This document shows, in pieces, positions 35,182 to 36,403 of a DNA stretch of 36,403 nt (within the stretch, counting starts at the first letter, position 1; the number at the start of each line of letters is the position of its first letter). The DNA is taken from contig CANHVE010000004.1 of NCBI GenBank assembly GCA_947464015.1, positions 1 through 36,403 on the forward strand, given 5' to 3'. This DNA is from Saprospirales bacterium (GTDB lineage Bacteria; Bacteroidota; Bacteroidia; Chitinophagales; CAMDFR01). Under the pieces are notes generated by a model, which saw only the letters and a list, made by a program, of their open reading frames with translations, was not told the origin of the DNA and searched no databases. A program made the translations under genes and the position numbers.

Positions 35182-36403
35182 GCGATTACTTTCTCTAATC
35201 CCATACTTCTACTGCCTTTAAGTAAAATAGTATAATTGTTGAATGCTTGTTGGACAAACCATTCTTTCACTTCTAATGCATTTTCAAAATATATATAGGA
35301 AGAATATTTCTCTTTAAAATTTTTAAATGCATTGCCTACAAAAATAATTTTAGGAATAGCAGTATGACTGCATTGTTGGATAATTTTTTCATGTTCCAAG
35401 GCAGTATAATCCCCTAATTCTTTCATCTCCCCTAATATCATCATTTTATTTGTTGCCTGATAGTTATTGAAGTTGTCGATGGCTAAGCTCATACTGCTAG
35501 GATTAGCATTATACGCATCTAAAATAAAATCATTAGCACCAATTTTTTTGATTTGTGAACGATTATTATCGGGTATATAATTTTCTAAAGCTTGTTTAAT
35601 CGCTGTTTTGTCGATGTTGAAATATTTACCTAAACAAATACTGGCAAGTATATTTGGGAAATTATAAGCGCCCACTAAATGCGTTTGTATTGAAATTCCA
35701 TCGTAATTTACTTTTACTAAATCAGCTGTTTCATCTATAGTTGCCTCTACAAATAGATTTGAATTGCTTGCTTTTTTACCATAGAATTTTACTTGATGCA
35801 ACTGAGTTGCAATAGACATTAATTTCTCGTCTCCCGTATAAATGAATATCTCTTTCTGTGATTCATTTAAATAATCAAAGAGTTCTGTTTTGCCTTTTAA
35901 TACGCCTTCTTCCCCTCCAAATCCTTCTAAATGAGCTTTCCCAATATTCGTAATTAAACCATGTGTAGGCAAGGTATACGTGCAATAGGATGCGATTTCT
36001 TTTTGATGATTAGCTCCCATTTCGATAATAGCTATTTCCGTATCAGCTTGTATGCGCAATAATGTTAGAGGTACACCAATATGATTATTCAAATTGCCAA
36101 TGGTAGCAATGACTTTATAATTTGAACTTAATACAGCATGTATCAATTCTTTGGTCGTGGTTTTACCATTACTTCCGGTTAAAGCTATAACAGGAATTTG
36201 AAATTGCTCCCGATGATATTTAGCGAGTGCTTGCAAAGTTTCCAACACATCATGTACCAATATAATATTGCTATTTGGCTCTGATTCCTCATCCACAATA
36301 GCATATAAAGCACCTTCTTCTAGGGCTTTGATGGCATAGGTGTTCCCATTAAAATTCGCCCCTTTTAAAGCGAAAAATAGTTGACCTGGAGCGATGCTTC
36401 TAG
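35178..36403 (-). CDS. murF: UDP-N-acetylmuramoyl-tripeptide--D-alanyl-D-alanine ligase (5' partial)
   Basis: 407 residues are visible; the frame is open through the right edge, which reads RSIAPGQLFFALKGANFNGNTYAIKALEEGA, the start of the MurF N-domain, so only roughly 20 residues are missing. ATP-binding GSNGKTTTKE, GNLNNHIGVPLTLL, EMGANHQKEI, TNIGKAHLEGFGG and DAYNANPSSM are all present, as in functional MurF. The enzyme adds D-Ala-D-Ala to UDP-MurNAc-tripeptide in the cytoplasm, the last soluble step of peptidoglycan precursor synthesis. An internal GTG at 36296 could be mistaken for the start. Its stop codon overlaps that of the GT39-like gene. Confidence 0.96.
   Translation of the reverse strand, partial: RSIAPGQLFFALKGANFNGNTYAIKALEEGALYAIVDEESEPNSNIILVHDVLETLQALAKYHREQFQIPVIALTGSNGKTTTKELIHAVLSSNYKVIATIGNLNNHIGVPLTLLRIQADTEIAIIEMGANHQKEIASYCTYTLPTHGLITNIGKAHLEGFGGEEGVLKGKTELFDYLNESQKEIFIYTGDEKLMSIATQLHQVKFYGKKASNSNLFVEATIDETADLVKVNYDGISIQTHLVGAYNFPNILASICLGKYFNIDKTAIKQALENYIPDNNRSQIKKIGANDFILDAYNANPSSMSLAIDNFNNYQATNKMMILGEMKELGDYTALEHEKIIQQCSHTAIPKIIFVGNAFKNFKEKYSSYIYFENALEVKEWFVQQAFNNYTILLKGSRSMGLEKVIA

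Overview
The window is AT-rich DNA from a member of the Bacteroidota, most likely of the Chitinophagia/Sphingobacteriia type (the lineage is inference). Reasons: a type IX secretion (T9SS) C-terminal sorting domain and SprB-type repeats in one secreted protein; at least six perfect TAnnTTTG elements, the Bacteroidota form of the -10 box, just ahead of genes; weak or absent Shine-Dalgarno sequences; and families common in this phylum (MauE-like/thioredoxin fusion, GH3/beta-lactamase fusion, PNGase F-like protein, zinc-dependent phospholipase C-like protein). It looks like ordinary chromosome: housekeeping genes are mixed with cell-surface and envelope genes. No insertion sequence, prophage, CRISPR array, tRNA or rRNA was seen.

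Layout. (1) 1-4485, minus: an open-ended reading frame of at least 1495 codons for a secreted protein with twelve 76/77-residue repeats, running off the left edge. (2) 4594-7599: an alpha/beta hydrolase (-), a long-chain polyprenyl diphosphate synthase (+) and a PagL-like outer-membrane barrel (-). (3) 7642-12024, plus: a translationally overlapping trio (DUF502 membrane protein, zinc phospholipase C-like protein, MauE/thioredoxin membrane protein), then an unknown secreted protein and an M42 aminopeptidase, closed by a two-way hairpin terminator. (4) 12077-14271, minus: MFS transporter and lipid kinase, coupled by ATGA, divergent from recX. (5) 14762-17083, minus: a T9SS-exported metallophosphatase with SprB-like and PKD modules. 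(6) 17296-21812, plus: uvrA and an OmpA-type envelope protein. (7) 21809-28649, minus: a run of GT2 glycosyltransferase, mutL, two rhomboid proteases, an EEP hydrolase and cysS, with a clear promoter before the GT2 gene and a weaker one before cysS. (8) 28899-35181, plus: GH3/beta-lactamase fusion, PNGase F-like protein and a GT39-type membrane glycosyltransferase split by two offsetting frameshifts. (9) 35178-36403, minus: murF, missing its N-terminus at the right edge.

How the genes relate: DNA repair (uvrA, mutL, recX), cell-wall synthesis and recycling (murF, GH3/beta-lactamase, polyprenyl synthase), surface display (repeat protein, phosphatase, OmpA-type protein) and glycan handling (GT2, PNGase F-like, GT39-like) dominate. 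The most unusual points are the nested repeat structure of the giant surface protein, the doubly frameshifted GT39 gene, the altered endonuclease motifs of MutL beside two rhomboid genes, the PagL-like barrel lacking the expected catalytic Glu, three tail-to-tail gene pairs that share a TTAA double stop, and promoters placed so close to start codons that transcripts should be leaderless. No wholly new multi-gene system could be demonstrated from sequence alone.
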